22,232 nt of DNA from Betaproteobacteria bacterium (GTDB lineage Bacteria; Pseudomonadota; Gammaproteobacteria; Burkholderiales; Burkholderiaceae), in NCBI GenBank assembly GCA_013205155.1, contig JABMMT010000178.1:1-22232 (forward strand). Direction: 5' to 3'. The position numbers were made by a program, and so were the translations under genes. The notes below the pieces were generated by a model. The model worked only from the letters and a program-made list of their open reading frames with translations. It did no database searches and had not been told where the DNA came from. Of this stretch, positions 15,612-22,232 are shown piece by piece (position 1 is the stretch's first letter; every line of letters starts with the position of its first letter).

Positions 15612-16163
15612 ATGCAAATGTTGATACAAATCATAAACCTACTACTTCAGGTATTCATCAGTATTGTCGCTGGGGCCTGTCTTTTGCGTTGCTATATCCA
15701 GTGGCTTGGTTCTAAGTTTGGGGCTGGTCAAATTAAATCCATTGGGTCTTACTTATTCCCTCTCACCAATTGGATCATTCTGCCAATTCGCCGAATGATC
15801 CCTAGCTTAGGTCGATTCGATACTGCTAGCTTTCTTGCTGCCTACGTTCTAGTTTTGGGTAAAACAATGATCCTATCCTGGATAGCTGGACCAATAGCTT
15901 TGACTGTATATTCACTGATTTTTACCTTAATTGAACTATTAGACTTAACCATTTCAGGTCTCATTTGGCTAGTACTCGCAAACGTCATTCTCTCTTGGAT
16001 TAGTGCTGGCTCTTCAATCCAATACCTTGTATCTCTTTTAGTCGAACCACTTCTTAGTCCCATAAGACGAGTAATACCTAATCTAGGTTCCCTTGATTTA
16101 TCCCCTCTCGTCTTATTATTGATTTTGCAAGTACTACAGATTATTTCAAGTAACCTAAAGTAA
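15612..16163 (+). CDS. YggT family membrane protein
   Basis: A protein of about 183 residues with two copies of the YggT unit: hydrophobic helix, short loop with W and PIRRxIPSLG, here FPLTNWIILPIRRMIPSLGR (first repeat) and VEPLLSPIRRVIPNLGSLDL (second repeat). Members are membrane proteins; roles in osmotic tolerance, cell division or envelope processes have been proposed, and none is certain. The start is uncertain: an ATG at 15612 was chosen, but an ATG at 15618 or a TTG at 15597 also fit. It lies 39 bp after blh and may be co-transcribed with the crt operon, although YggT has no known link to carotenoids. Confidence 0.87.
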   Translation: MQMLIQIINLLLQVFISIVAGACLLRCYIQWLGSKFGAGQIKSIGSYLFPLTNWIILPIRRMIPSLGRFDTASFLAAYVLVLGKTMILSWIAGPIALTVYSLIFTLIELLDLTISGLIWLVLANVILSWISAGSSIQYLVSLLVEPLLSPIRRVIPNLGSLDLSPLVLLLILQVLQIISSNLK

Positions 16164-16171
16164 CGCAGAAA

Positions 16172-16200
16172 AAAATACCAACCCGAAGGTTGGTATTTTG
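16172..16200. terminator. Bidirectional intrinsic terminator
   Basis: AAAATACCAACC (16172-16183), loop CGAA, and GGTTGGTATTTT (16188-16199) give a 12-bp stem flanked by A-tract and T-tract. On the minus strand the loop is TTCG. It lies between the convergent yggT and SnoaL-like genes and can stop transcription from both sides. Confidence 0.9.
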
Positions 16201-16205
16201 ATTTC

Positions 16206-16228
16206 TGGTGGGCCCACCAGGACTTGAA
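16206..16228 (-). pseudogene. 3'-end fragment of tRNA-Met
   Basis: The minus strand reads TTCAAGTCCTGGTGGG then CCCACCA, i.e. T-loop, 3' T-stem, acceptor strand and encoded CCA of a tRNA that resembles the betaproteobacterial elongator tRNA-Met. Only 23 nt remain; no D or anticodon arm is present. Tyrosine recombinases often leave such tRNA tails as attachment-site copies. Confidence 0.55.
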
Positions 16229-16287
16229 TCTACTTTATAAGTAGTTTTAAGAATACAGGAATCAAAACTTCTCTCCCAGAAACATAC

Positions 16288-16659
16288 TTAAACAGGATTT
16301 AAGTTTGCCAACGCTATCAGCTGCCACCCATTAGGAGTTTTATCCCAAACACTTAAACGGGTAGAAGATTTAGTAGAGAGACGCTCGCCATCAATGGTCT
16401 CCTCAATAGAGTTCCAACATGTAACAACGAGATGGTTATTTGCTTTGGTGACTTTAAAATCATGCAGAGTGTATGTGCCTAGATTCACACCTTTTAAAAG
16501 AGCTAATTCAGCAGCATGATCTCTTGCCCCATCAGAGTGAACTGATTGAAAGCTAGGAGAAATCATCGCTTCGACTGCCGACCAATTTTGGCCAGCTATT
16601 GCACTAATGAACTGGCGATAAAGATTTTCGCCTTCTAAATTAAGATTGATTTCTGACAT
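16288..16659 (-). CDS. SnoaL/NTF2-like domain protein
   Basis: A 123-residue protein of the cone-shaped alpha+beta NTF2/SnoaL fold (DUF4440-like). It starts with a helix (LEGENLYRQFISAIAGQNWSAV), followed by EAMISPSFQSVHSDG, the family's typical turn where a substrate pocket begins, then beta strands (YTLHDFKVTKANNHLVVTCWNSI, STRLSVWDKTPNGWQLIALANLNPV). Such proteins can be isomerases, cyclases or non-enzymatic ligand binders; nothing here fixes a substrate. It converges on yggT, and its upstream side borders a region of gene debris. The ATG at 16659 has AAGGAATG before it on the minus strand. Confidence 0.78.
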   Translation of the reverse strand: MSEINLNLEGENLYRQFISAIAGQNWSAVEAMISPSFQSVHSDGARDHAAELALLKGVNLGTYTLHDFKVTKANNHLVVTCWNSIEETIDGERLSTKSSTRLSVWDKTPNGWQLIALANLNPV

Positions 16660-16734
16660 TGCATTCCTTTATATAAAAAATGTTACTAAATTAATTTCAA
16701 AATATTTACACCATCTACTTTACAGCTATTGCCC

Positions 16735-16848
16735 TTATTTTAGAGCAAATGGAAGCTCTGATTTATAAGGACCAAGAAAGCGACATAGCAGAACCGCAGC
16801 TCCTAGAGACGAATATAACAATCCAAAAGAGTCTATTAAACCCTTCGA
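16735..16848 (-). pseudogene. C-terminal remnant of a membrane protein
   Basis: A 37-codon minus-strand stretch containing GLIDSFGLLYSSLGAAVLL and CRFLGPYKSELPF ends at a TAA (16735-16737) and is open back to a stop just upstream. The regular hydrophobic helix and charged tail look like the last membrane segment of a transporter-like protein, but there is no start codon and no upstream domain. The family is not recognised. Confidence 0.35.
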
Positions 16849-16861
16849 TCATAGGGGTAGT

Positions 16862-16900
16862 AATCCGTTAGTTGCGAGTTCGAAACTCGCCCCACCCACT
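16862..16900 (+). pseudogene. 3' half of a tRNA (Lys-like)
   Basis: AATCCG (3' anticodon stem), TTAGTT (variable loop), then a perfect T-arm GCGAG-TTCGAAA-CTCGC (16874-16890) and acceptor strand CCCACCCA. No D-arm or 5' acceptor strand lies upstream, so it is a 3' half only. The TTTAATCCGTTGGT-like context resembles tRNA-Lys, but identity is tentative. Its end overlaps, in opposite orientation, the tRNA-Met tail at 16895. Confidence 0.45.
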
Positions 16901-16925
16901 AGGACTTGAACCTGGAACCAAAGGA
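16895..16925 (-). pseudogene. Second 3'-end fragment of tRNA-Met
   Basis: On the minus strand ATCCTTTGGTTCCAGGTTCA, then AGTCCTAGTGGG, matches the 3' anticodon stem, variable loop and T-arm of the same tRNA-Met as the 16206 fragment, with one change in the T-stem (CCTAG for CCTGG). The encoded CCA end is lost. It shares AGGACTTGAA with the copy at 16206. Confidence 0.55.
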
Positions 16926-17015
16926 TAAAAAGAATATTGTTCCACCTAAAACCCCAATTAATTTAATAGCTTATGGGCGTCAAAATGAAGTGTGTAATGG
17001 ATTTTTATGTCCAAT

Positions 17016-17040
17016 TGGTGATGGGCTTGGGATTCGAACT
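17016..17040 (-). pseudogene. 3'-end fragment of another tRNA
   Basis: The minus strand reads GTTCGAATCCCAAGCCCATC followed by ACCA: T-loop TTCGAAT, 3' T-stem CCCAA, acceptor strand GCCCATC, discriminator A and CCA. The 5' T-stem and everything before it are replaced by an A-rich sequence. The amino-acid identity could not be determined. It is a third tRNA tail within 850 bp. Confidence 0.45.
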
Positions 17041-17098
17041 TTTTTAAACGGGTCAGAAAAACTACCGATAAAACCTAGATTTGGTGCCAACACTGAAG

Positions 17099-17287
17099 TT
17101 AATCAAAACTGCCGTATTGAACGGAGAGTAAGACGTTCAAATTGAAGCTGCCACCAATAAACTGCGAGATGGGTTTGCTCAATCGGTTACCCATAAAGGC
17201 GGCAATACTCTCATTGAGAAGGTTTGCATCTGCGGGGTTGGAACCTACCCCAGCGGTATATCCCCATAGGGAATCAATAGCTAGCAA
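17099..17287 (-). pseudogene. Possible gene remnant, 62 codons
   Basis: An open minus-strand stretch containing GYTAGVGSNPADANLLNESI and FMGNRLSKPISQFIGGSFNL with protein-like composition. It starts 11 bp after the SGNH gene stop on the same strand and ends at a TAA near 17099. No domain is recognised and the start codon has no convincing ribosome-binding site. It could be the tail of a lost gene or a chance frame. Confidence 0.3.
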
Positions 17288-17298
17288 AGTCCCTTGCT

Positions 17299-18162
17299 TC
17301 AGGGACGACCGTGGTAATTACGCGAAGTTTCCCATGCTACTTCTTGCAAATGACGCGCCACATCGGGCGATAGTTCAGACGTGAACTTGCTGCCCACTGG
17401 ATTGACATTCCAAATAGATGCCACCATAGTGGCCGCAGTGAGGTAACTGCCGGCCAGAGTGGGGTGGCGTTTATCAGGTACAGTCAAATTGATGTCAGGT
17501 CGTTTGGCAATGGAGGCCGCAAAAGCAAGGCCCGCAGGTATAACGTGCGCGTTGTTTTGTCTGCCCGCCTCGGTATAAGCATCGGCCAGTCCTTTGGTCA
17601 TTTCTGGCTTGTCTGCATAGGCCCATGTCATTAGAAAGATGGGCTCGACACCTTTTGCACGCGCTGTTTCAGAGTGTTTTTTTGAATAATCAAAAAATAC
17701 TTTTGAAAGTATGGGGTGCACAGGACATTGGCTGCAGTCCATCAAAATAACGCTGTCGTATTGGCGGCCAGGTGGGTTGAAGCGAACTTCGTTGTCACCC
17801 ACGAACGAGTAGCGGCCCAAGCCATCGGGTCGCAAATAAGATTCCAAGTCATGCCAATCAATGCCAGCGCCACTGATGGTGAGAGACGTAGCGCGGTGGT
17901 TAGCTTCTTTTCCATTAACCGAGTCACGCGCCAAGCGGATGGTGATGTTGTGCAGGCTGTTGTTGTAGTACATGAAGCTATGGCCCACATACAAAATAGA
18001 CCTTGGTGGGTTGGCCGATGCCGCCTTCGCCATGGGCAGCTTGGCTGTATCCACATTTGCGCTAGGCGCTTTGAGGGCTCCGGCACATCCGGCCAGCGCC
18101 AGCAAACTTGCCAAGGCTGCGCCTTTTAAAATTGATTTCATCATGTTGAGCTTTTGATTCAT
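17299..18162 (-). CDS. SGNH/GDSL-hydrolase-like lipoprotein
   Basis: A protein of about 287 residues. The N-terminus is a lipoprotein signal (MKSILKGAALASLLALAGCA, lipobox LAGC with Cys26), so it is probably anchored in the outer membrane. The rest resembles the SGNH hydrolase fold: block I is RSILYVGHSFMYYNNSLHN with the nucleophile Ser in GHSF, the middle has YDSVILMDCSQCPVHP, and block V is VPDKRHPTLAGSYLTA with the Asp-x-x-His catalytic pair. Substrate unknown; esterase or acyl-hydrolase activity on cell-surface carbohydrate is a family-level guess. The start at 18162 has no clear ribosome-binding site; Met at 18144 is an alternative. GC content and codon choice (GCC, GGC, CGC) are higher than in neighbouring genes, and the gene lies next to tRNA debris, both signs of horizontal acquisition. 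Confidence 0.72.
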   Translation of the reverse strand: MNQKLNMMKSILKGAALASLLALAGCAGALKAPSANVDTAKLPMAKAASANPPRSILYVGHSFMYYNNSLHNITIRLARDSVNGKEANHRATSLTISGAGIDWHDLESYLRPDGLGRYSFVGDNEVRFNPPGRQYDSVILMDCSQCPVHPILSKVFFDYSKKHSETARAKGVEPIFLMTWAYADKPEMTKGLADAYTEAGRQNNAHVIPAGLAFAASIAKRPDINLTVPDKRHPTLAGSYLTAATMVASIWNVNPVGSKFTSELSPDVARHLQEVAWETSRNYHGRP

Positions 18163-18316
18163 TGTAAATAAGCGGCCCAGCTTGATGGAGTTTTGTATTA
18201 GTGTCAATAACTAGTTACCCACATGAGTGTATGTACCTAGCTCGATGAAATCCAAAATGCCGCACGCGGACCCGTAAATCTTTTTAGCCTACGCGCGCAT
18301 CTTGTATTCTAAATAA

Positions 18317-19555
18317 TTATTCGTAACGCAAAGCTTGAATCGGTTGCATATTAGCGGCTTTCTTAGCAGGATAGTAACCAAAAAATATTCCAATCGCGGC
18401 AGAAAAACCCACTGCAAGGGCAATTGATGCAAATGAGAGCTCAACTGGCCAACCAGCAAGCGAGCCTACGAGCATTGAGGCAATTGAGCCCAATAAGACC
18501 CCAATTACGCCACCAATAGTAGCTAAGGTCATTGCCTCAACTAAAAATTGCGCCAAAATATCTTTACTACGTGCACCAATTGCCATCCGCAAACCAATTT
18601 CTCGGGTGCGCTCGGTAACCGAGACCAGCATAATATTCATAATGCCAATACCCCCCACCATTAGGCTAACTGATGCTACTGCAGCCAATAATAGCGACAT
18701 CACTTTACTTGAGGCTTCTTGTGCTTGTAATATCTCAGTCAAATTACGAACTGTAAAATCGTTATCAGCAGTAGGTTGAATGCGGTGGCGTTGACGCAAT
18801 AATTCAGTAATATGCTCTTCTGCTAATTTCATATTCTGGCCTGCACCCACCTTAATAATAATCGAGCCAACGCGGGCAATCCGACCGAGTGCTTCGCCAA
18901 ATAGACGTTTCCGTCCAGTTGATAAAGGTACGAACACCGCATCATCTTGATCTTGACCCTGACTACTTTGACCCTTACGGTCGGTAACCCCTATAACCAA
19001 AAATGGAATTCCTTTAATACGTACCATTTGATCGATCGGATCAACATCTTCGAATAATTCTCTAGCAACGGTTTGTCCTAGCACAACAACTTTACTAGCG
19101 CCTTGTAGTTCACCAGCATCAAAAAATCGACCTTTAGCTAAGGTCCATTCACGGGCATCAAAATAGTCATTCTTCACGCCATAGATAGTTGTACCCCAAT
19201 TATTATTACCGGTGACAATTTGCCCAGCACCCCTTGATGTTGGCGCAGCGATGGCGACCTCCGGTACTTCACGGACGATGGCATTGGCATCCTCCTCTGT
19301 TAAGCTTTGCGCATTCCCAGCACCTAAGCGCACCCCCGATTGCAATAAAGTTCCAGGAATTAAAATCATTAAATTAGAACCTAAGCTTGATATTTGTTCT
19401 TTCACTCGCGCTTGAGCCCCACTACCAACAGCTACCATCGTAATCACTGCGGCTACCCCAATGATGATGCCTAGCATTGTTAATACCGAGCGTAATTTAT
19501 TAATCCGTAACGCCAATAAGGCAATCGATAAATTGGTTTTAAGATCAAGTTGCAT
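18317..19555 (-). CDS. MacB-like ABC transporter permease
   Basis: A 412-residue inner-membrane permease of the MacB/FtsX type. It has one N-terminal membrane helix (LRSVLTMLGIIIGVAAVITMVAVG, about 22-45), a large periplasmic domain (about 46-280, including SLGSNLMILIPGT and GVKNDYFDAREW), and three C-terminal helices (about 285-310, 335-362, 372-398) with the conserved loop ERTREIGLRMAIGAR after the second. The C-terminus ends with the usual PIQALRYE. In E. coli MacB the ATPase is fused N-terminally; here it is the separate gene just upstream (4-bp gap). With the adaptor it should form a tripartite pump for drugs, peptides or lipids; the outer membrane channel is encoded elsewhere. Confidence 0.92.
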   Translation of the reverse strand: MQLDLKTNLSIALLALRINKLRSVLTMLGIIIGVAAVITMVAVGSGAQARVKEQISSLGSNLMILIPGTLLQSGVRLGAGNAQSLTEEDANAIVREVPEVAIAAPTSRGAGQIVTGNNNWGTTIYGVKNDYFDAREWTLAKGRFFDAGELQGASKVVVLGQTVARELFEDVDPIDQMVRIKGIPFLVIGVTDRKGQSSQGQDQDDAVFVPLSTGRKRLFGEALGRIARVGSIIIKVGAGQNMKLAEEHITELLRQRHRIQPTADNDFTVRNLTEILQAQEASSKVMSLLLAAVASVSLMVGGIGIMNIMLVSVTERTREIGLRMAIGARSKDILAQFLVEAMTLATIGGVIGVLLGSIASMLVGSLAGWPVELSFASIALAVGFSAAIGIFFGYYPAKKAANMQPIQALRYE

Positions 19556-19559
19556 ACGG

Positions 19560-20255
19560 CTATTTCAATCGAATATCAACAATTTGACCATCACGAAAAG
19601 TGATCTCTCTTTTCGCATAAGCCGCTACTTCTAGCGAATGAGTCACCACAATTATTGTCATACCTTGCTGATTTAAGCGGGTCAGTAATTCTAAAACTTC
19701 AACTGAGGTTTTAGAATCAAGCGCACCCGTTGGTTCGTCGGCCAAAATCAATAAGGGGTCATTTACTAAGGCGCGGGCAATTGCAACCCGCTGCTGCTGT
19801 CCGCCCGATAACTCAGCGGGTGTATGGGTAAAACGCTTGCCAAGCCCAACTTGCTCTAAACGGACCTTAGCGTGATCAATGCGAGCTTGATGATCTAAAT
19901 GGGCTAAAGGTCCATTGCGGGCATACAATAAAGGTAGGGCAACATTGTCAACAGCCGAAGTACGTGCGAGTAAATTAAACTGTTGAAATACAAAACCAAT
20001 GCGGCGACTACGTACATCCGCTAAGGTGTCGGCATCCATCACCTCAACATTCTCTCCGGCTAAAAAATATGATCCGCTAGTGGCTTGATCAAGACAGCCA
20101 ATGAGATTCATAAATGTAGATTTTCCTGAACCTGAGGCACCCACAATGGCAACAAAATCTTGGGTATCAATATCAAGTGAAACATGATCTAAGGCATGCA
20201 CCATCTGATCACCAGTGCCATAGGTTTTACTTAAATTATCAGTATGAATTAACAC
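19560..20255 (-). CDS. MacB-like ABC transporter ATP-binding protein
   Basis: A 231-residue ATPase of the LolD/MacB group that powers the neighbouring permease. Walker A GASGSGKST is at 39-47, the Q-loop in FVFQQFNLL, the signature LSGGQQQR at 149-156, Walker B LLILADEPTGALD at about 168-180, and the H-loop His in VVTHSLE. The frame is open to 20354, but that part overlaps the adaptor gene and has no homology. The most likely start is the GTG at 20255, which gives the standard N-terminus MLIHTDNLSKTYGTGDQ and lies 17 bp after the adaptor stop. No strong ribosome-binding site precedes it. Confidence 0.9.
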   Translation of the reverse strand: MLIHTDNLSKTYGTGDQMVHALDHVSLDIDTQDFVAIVGASGSGKSTFMNLIGCLDQATSGSYFLAGENVEVMDADTLADVRSRRIGFVFQQFNLLARTSAVDNVALPLLYARNGPLAHLDHQARIDHAKVRLEQVGLGKRFTHTPAELSGGQQQRVAIARALVNDPLLILADEPTGALDSKTSVEVLELLTRLNQQGMTIIVVTHSLEVAAYAKREITFRDGQIVDIRLK

Positions 20256-20271
20256 GTTATTTAGCAGTACT

Positions 20272-21573
20272 TTAAAACATCCGTGGACCAGCAGGACGAC
20301 TCGGGCTACCACTCGCAGTTCCAGAAGACTTACTGTCGGGTGACTGAATACCAATAATCACTTCGTCGCCGACTTTTAAGGGGGGCAATTTTTCATCATC
20401 ATCAGGTAAAATTTCGGTGAAATTGCCATCTGATAATCCAGTTTTGATCATGCGCTGCACTGCCTTAGAACGAAGTCCTTCATCTTGTAAGAGCCAAATG
20501 CGGCGTATCATCGGCACACCACGACTACCCCCACCTCCACCTCTACGAGCTGCGCCAGTTGGGGCAGCAGAGGGTGGGGTTGAAGCTTTGCTTGCTGGCG
20601 CTTCACCAACCGCAGGCATACGAAAACGTAATGCTGTATTTGGAATCTTCAAAACTTTATCGCGCTTGTCAACTACAATTTTGACATTAGCGGTCATCCC
20701 AGGTAACAACTTAAAATCGGGATTATCGGCCGATAGAATCACAGTATAGGTCACCACATTTTGAATGGTAGTAGGTGCTTTACGAATTTGAGTAATCTTT
20801 GACTTAAAGATGCGGCCAGGGAATGCATCGACGGTAAAGTTCGCGTTCAGCCCCGCACTTAATCGACCTACATCAGCTTCATCAATTGCCGTATCAACTT
20901 GCATCTCAGCCAAATTCTTGGCAATAATAAATATCTCTGGAGTTTGTAAGCTAGCTGCTACAGTCTGCCCTACTTCAACACTACGCTTTACCACTACCCC
21001 ATCGACCGGCGCTCGAATTACTGTGTCATCAAGTGATTTTTTAGATGACCGTAAAGCAGCTTCAGTCGTTTTATACGCCGCCTCTGTTTGAACCAGGGCT
21101 TGTGGCGAGATAAAGCCTTTATCGATTAACTTTAGATTAAATTGGTGATTCTTCTGCGCTAATGTGAAAGTGGCTAACGCTTGATCATATTTAGCTTGAA
21201 AATCACGTGGGTCAATTAACGCAATCACCTGCCCCTGTTTTACTGGTGAATTAAAATCGACCAGTAATTCTTTTACCATGCCAGTTACTTGCGAGCCTAC
21301 GATAACTTGTTTTACTGGATTTAAAATACCACTGGCATTAATTGAAGCAACAAGAGGACCCTCCTCAATTAAAGCCGTGCGGTAATCGGGTGCATTTAAC
21401 CCAAATACAGCGCGCACTACAAACCACATCATGGTCAGCGCTATTAAACTTATTAGCGTAATACTAAGCCAGCGCCATCTTCCAACAAAACAACGGCGTG
21501 AAAAATCCCCAAGCCAGCTATTGGTTACTTGATGCTTTAAGCGCAAGAAAAAAGCCTTTATTTTTTTTACCAT
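20272..21573 (-). CDS. MacA-like periplasmic adaptor (HlyD/RND-type MFP)
   Basis: A 433-residue membrane-fusion protein that links the ABC permease to an outer membrane channel. A basic cytoplasmic segment (1-33) precedes one membrane helix (about 35-56). The biotinyl-lipoyl halves (LVASINASGILNPVKQVIVG; IRAPVDGVVVKRSVEVGQTV) flank a short coiled-coil hairpin (about 118-184), followed by the beta-barrel (MQVDTAIDEADVGRL...TVDAFPGRIF) and the membrane-proximal domain. A Pro/Ala then Gly-rich linker (about 323-352, ending ARRGGGGGSRG) interrupts the last domain, and the C-terminus is a Ser/Pro-rich tail. The ATG at 21573 was preferred to a TTG three codons earlier. It heads the three-gene efflux operon. 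Confidence 0.92.
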   Translation of the reverse strand: MVKKIKAFFLRLKHQVTNSWLGDFSRRCFVGRWRWLSITLISLIALTMMWFVVRAVFGLNAPDYRTALIEEGPLVASINASGILNPVKQVIVGSQVTGMVKELLVDFNSPVKQGQVIALIDPRDFQAKYDQALATFTLAQKNHQFNLKLIDKGFISPQALVQTEAAYKTTEAALRSSKKSLDDTVIRAPVDGVVVKRSVEVGQTVAASLQTPEIFIIAKNLAEMQVDTAIDEADVGRLSAGLNANFTVDAFPGRIFKSKITQIRKAPTTIQNVVTYTVILSADNPDFKLLPGMTANVKIVVDKRDKVLKIPNTALRFRMPAVGEAPASKASTPPSAAPTGAARRGGGGGSRGVPMIRRIWLLQDEGLRSKAVQRMIKTGLSDGNFTEILPDDDEKLPPLKVGDEVIIGIQSPDSKSSGTASGSPSRPAGPRMF

Positions 21574-21583
21574 CTTTATCAAG

Positions 21584-21664
21584 CTATGGCTGCAAAATCG
21601 TAGATGCCATGTTCATCATCAATGTGGGAATAACAGCAATTAGTAATGCCAGTAGTTTTTTCAT
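21584..21664 (-). CDS. Orphan signal-peptide-like ORF, 26 aa
   Basis: MKKLLALLIAVIPTLMMNMA and six more residues, ending at a TAG 10 bp before the adaptor start. An AAGGA lies 8 nt before the ATG, so translation is likely. The sequence is a complete signal-peptide n- and h-region with nothing attached. It may be the leftover N-terminus of an outer membrane protein like the decayed one at 21823-22149, or a short leader peptide translated ahead of the macA-like gene. Confidence 0.45.
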   Translation of the reverse strand: MKKLLALLIAVIPTLMMNMASTILQP

Positions 21665-21768
21665 ATGAAAGTCCTTAACGAGTTATTTTATGAGATGTGA
21701 AGTATCTACTATGAAATCGTAGCATGAATAAAAGACGATAAATAGACGGAATTTCACTATTCTGGGTA

Positions 21769-21792
21769 ATAAAAACCACTCCGTAGAGTGGC
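21769..21792 (-). terminator. Intrinsic terminator of the decayed OMP gene
   Basis: On the minus strand GCCACTC, loop TACG and GAGTGGT form the stem (core 21776-21791), followed by TTTTTATT. It lies about 30 bp after the TAA at 21823 that ends the beta-barrel gene remnant and separates it from the efflux operon. Confidence 0.85.
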
Positions 21793-21822
21793 TGACATGC
21801 ATGAAGAAACTCTTACGGTATT

Positions 21823-22149
21823 TTAAAACTTATAACCAACACCCACTAACAAGTTATAGACATTGGCATTTAAATTGGTAGTTCAGCTTAAGGTTCGAGT
21901 CCCAGATGTAGCGCTTTGGTTATGTACGGAATTGCCATAACTAAAGTAATTTGCTTCTCCAAAGCCATACCAGTTACCAGAAAAGAATTGTTTGTAGCCT
22001 ACACCTAGCGAGTAGCCGCTTAAGTTTTCGGTAGCACTAGCACTGCCTTGGGAAGATTTAACCGATGCACCTTTATAGCCTACCTTAAGATAAGCCAAGC
22101 CATCTGTACCGACATTCATGCCAGGCGCAATGAAAATGTTGTAAGCATT
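21823..22149 (-). pseudogene. Decayed outer membrane beta-barrel protein gene
   Basis: The minus strand encodes strand-like segments of an OmpA/Opa-type barrel: NAYNIFIAPGMNVGTDGLAY, LSGYSLGVGYKQFFSGNWYG, FGEANYFSYGNS, and after an in-frame TGA (21883-21885) the closing strand NANVYNLLVGVGYKF with the terminal Phe recognised by the BAM complex. The 5' part is missing: a TAA lies directly upstream of the first homologous codon, and there is no signal peptide or first strands. Two independent lesions (N-terminal loss, internal stop) mark it as a pseudogene. A good terminator follows. The function of the intact protein family is unknown beyond being a surface porin-like barrel. Confidence 0.7.
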
Positions 22150-22232
22150 TTATTTTTGGTAGGTATTTAGATACACTGGTATACCCTTGATCTATTAATT
22201 AATAGAAGATCACTCCTCCCCAACAACCGTTA

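Larger units (their letters stand above)
16660..17298. other. 639-bp debris region with tRNA tails and gene remnants
   Basis: No intact gene was found. Within it are a C-terminal membrane-protein remnant (16735-16848), a plus-strand tRNA 3' half (16862-16900), a minus-strand tRNA-Met tail (16895-16925), another minus-strand tRNA tail (17016-17040) and a minus-strand open stretch (17099-17287). Composition rises in GC towards the right, into the SGNH hydrolase gene. The pattern fits an integration hotspot that has been used and eroded repeatedly. Confidence 0.6.

Noticed and set aside
17224..17256. tRNA-like GGTTGGAACC segment
   Set aside because: The loop and stem do not fit a T-arm, and it lies inside a better open frame; not counted as a fifth tRNA tail.
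17742..18129. Long frames on both strands within the SGNH hydrolase gene
   Set aside because: They are shadows caused by its higher GC content; only the lipoprotein frame has a signal peptide and catalytic motifs.
20256..20354. N-terminal extension of the ABC ATPase
   Set aside because: It overlaps the coding end of the macA-like gene in another frame and has no similarity to ATPases; the standard N-terminus begins at the GTG at 20255.
22192..22205. CTATTAATTAATAG palindrome near the right end
   Set aside because: AT-only core palindromes are frequent at this composition, and the window ends before its context can be judged.
1..22232. CRISPR array, rRNA operon, intact insertion sequence or prophage genes
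   Set aside because: No regularly spaced repeats, no rRNA-like sequence, and no transposase, integrase or phage protein was seen in any frame.

Overview
The window looks like a chromosomal segment of a freshwater betaproteobacterium of the Burkholderiaceae, most likely Polynucleobacter or a close relative. The basis is the AT-rich composition, short intergenic gaps, and protein sequences typical of that group (MetE/MetR, plant-type glutathione reductase, 1-Cys peroxiredoxin, proteorhodopsin with crt genes). The assignment is an inference from the sequence alone.

Left part (1-9690): metE (minus) and its LysR regulator metR (plus) diverge from a 99-bp spacer that holds a 23-bp imperfect palindrome. 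A frameshifted DUF5522-like small gene follows. Next come two antioxidant genes, gor and a Prx6-type 1-Cys peroxiredoxin, separated by a 254-bp gap that can encode a strongly nested hairpin RNA ending in a U-run. After these lie a small membrane protein, a DoxX-like protein, a secreted DUF2237 protein overlapping a class II aldolase, a gap carrying a well-supported 33-aa ORF, and a ChaN-type haem-binding protein.

Centre (9691-16200): this is the phototrophy locus. A green-tuned proteorhodopsin (DTE motif, Leu at the tuning site) stands alone between its own promoter region and a strong terminator. It is followed by a tight operon crtI-crtB-crtY-blh, probably with yggT at the end. The four enzymes convert geranylgeranyl diphosphate through phytoene, lycopene and beta-carotene to retinal, the rhodopsin chromophore. 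No crtE (GGPP synthase) is in the window. A bidirectional terminator closes the operon against a convergent SnoaL/NTF2-like gene.

Right part (16200-22232): 16206-17298 is a graveyard of tRNA 3' ends and gene fragments, typical of an old integration hotspot. It leads into a compositionally distinct SGNH-hydrolase lipoprotein gene. A MacA / MacB-like efflux operon follows (adaptor, separate ATPase, separate permease; all minus), preceded by an orphan signal-peptide ORF and a decayed outer-membrane beta-barrel gene with its own terminator.

Most notable for follow-up: the candidate structured RNA at 5064-5148, the perfect TGACGT-N5-ACGTCA palindrome upstream of the rhodopsin, the small ORF at 8540 with an in-frame TGA, the tRNA-end cluster, and the two broken genes (DUF5522, OMP).
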